Positions 63,744 to 64,000 of a stretch of DNA of 64,000 nucleotides are shown here, one piece after another (positions within the stretch are counted from its first letter, which is position 1; each line of letters starts with the position of its first letter). This DNA is from Chitinophaga japonensis. Lineage in GTDB: Bacteria > Bacteroidota > Bacteroidia > Chitinophagales > Chitinophagaceae. Location of the stretch: assembly GCF_007830125.1 (NCBI RefSeq), contig NZ_VLLG01000002.1:1124550-1188549 (forward strand), given 5' to 3'. The translations under genes and the position numbers were made by a program. The notes below the pieces were generated by a model. The model did not search any database and was not told the origin of the DNA. It saw only the letters and a list, made by a program, of their open reading frames with translations.

Positions 63744-64000
63744 GATAAAATGATCAGGTCTATATCATTGGAAGATAAGGTTTTTAATAGCTGGTTGAAC
63801 AGGCTGGTGCGTAAAATAATACGGAACAGGCTAAGGTGCGGCTTGCCGATGCACACCGTGGTTACCTGCTTCTCCATAGCGGTATCAATAATGGCCTGCG
63901 CCACCTGCGCGTTGCGGACCTGTATCACTTCTGCGCCCAGTTCAGCAGCCAGCTTCAGGTTATTGATCAGGTGCCGCTGGGTGGCCAGGTTAATTCGCGT
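63740..64000 (-). CDS. kdpD: KdpD-type sensor protein, C-terminal end (partial)
   Basis: Eighty-six residues to a TGA at 63740 are visible, and the gene continues past the window edge. The sequence LINNLKLAAELGAEVIQVRNAQVA and VTTVCIGKPHLSL match the universal-stress-protein-like part of the KdpD cytoplasmic region, and the protein ends there. In many Bacteroidota KdpD is split, with the sensor part ending before the kinase. This explains the partner kinase directly downstream. KdpD senses K+ limitation or osmotic stress. Confidence 0.8.
   Translation of the reverse strand, partial: TRINLATQRHLINNLKLAAELGAEVIQVRNAQVAQAIIDTAMEKQVTTVCIGKPHLSLFRIILRTSLFNQLLKTLSSNDIDLIILS

Overview
The window looks like chromosome of a Bacteroidota bacterium close to Chitinophaga/Chitinophagaceae. 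Supporting signs are an adjacent SusC/SusD pair, a giant secreted protein built of Ig-like repeats (the type found in type IX secretion cargo), many secreted or lipoprotein glycoside hydrolases (GH92, GH43, GH130, GH114-like, GH10-like), a split KdpD, start codons mostly without Shine-Dalgarno sequences, and GC-rich genes separated by AT-rich spacers. Taxonomy is inferred from gene content only.

Layout. 1-7518 (minus): N-terminal 2,506 codons of a giant adhesin-like repeat protein that leaves the window. 8126-10690: HTH-NACHT-TPR STAND ATPase. 10876-16177: ion-homeostasis run (transglutaminase-like membrane protein, ClC channel with CBS domains, KefF-like oxidoreductase, Kef-type K+/H+ antiporter). 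16185-24337: small proteins, a YjlB-like cupin, mannonate dehydratase, a nucleotide pyrophosphatase/phosphodiesterase, lipoproteins and two convergent L,D-transpeptidases. 24510-29150: SusC/SusD. 29263-41380: DUF5009 acyltransferase, TonB-like protein, GH92, a GH10-like/CBM9 pair, HxlR regulator, divergent gamma-glutamyltransferase family member, GH114-like lipoprotein, MFS exporter and YiaK-type diketogulonate reductase. 41505-44373: sulfur/persulfide detoxification (TauE + CstB-like) with Crp/Fnr-type boxes. 44592-49480: aldo/keto reductase + HxlR, DUF2306, GH43 and GH130. 49649-52131: an AT-rich two-gene island beside tRNA-Asn, a HEAT-repeat protein with a possible PD-(D/E)XK nuclease domain plus an N4-cytosine-type DNA methyltransferase. 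52683-64000: GT39, Rieske protein, HflX, S9 peptidase, PaaG-like hydratase, outer-membrane protein, a hybrid histidine kinase, and a split KdpD sensor plus kinase.

Most genes serve polysaccharide uptake and breakdown, cell-envelope maintenance, ion balance and sulfur or redox stress. The two candidates for less-described systems are the HEAT/nuclease-methyltransferase pair next to tRNA-Asn and the HTH-NACHT-TPR protein. At DNA level the most striking pattern is a set of four intergenic elements made of inverted arms of tandem 7-nt units (TTTGGAA/TTTGGGA type three times, TTATTAA type once) around unrelated cores, lying tight against start and stop codons.
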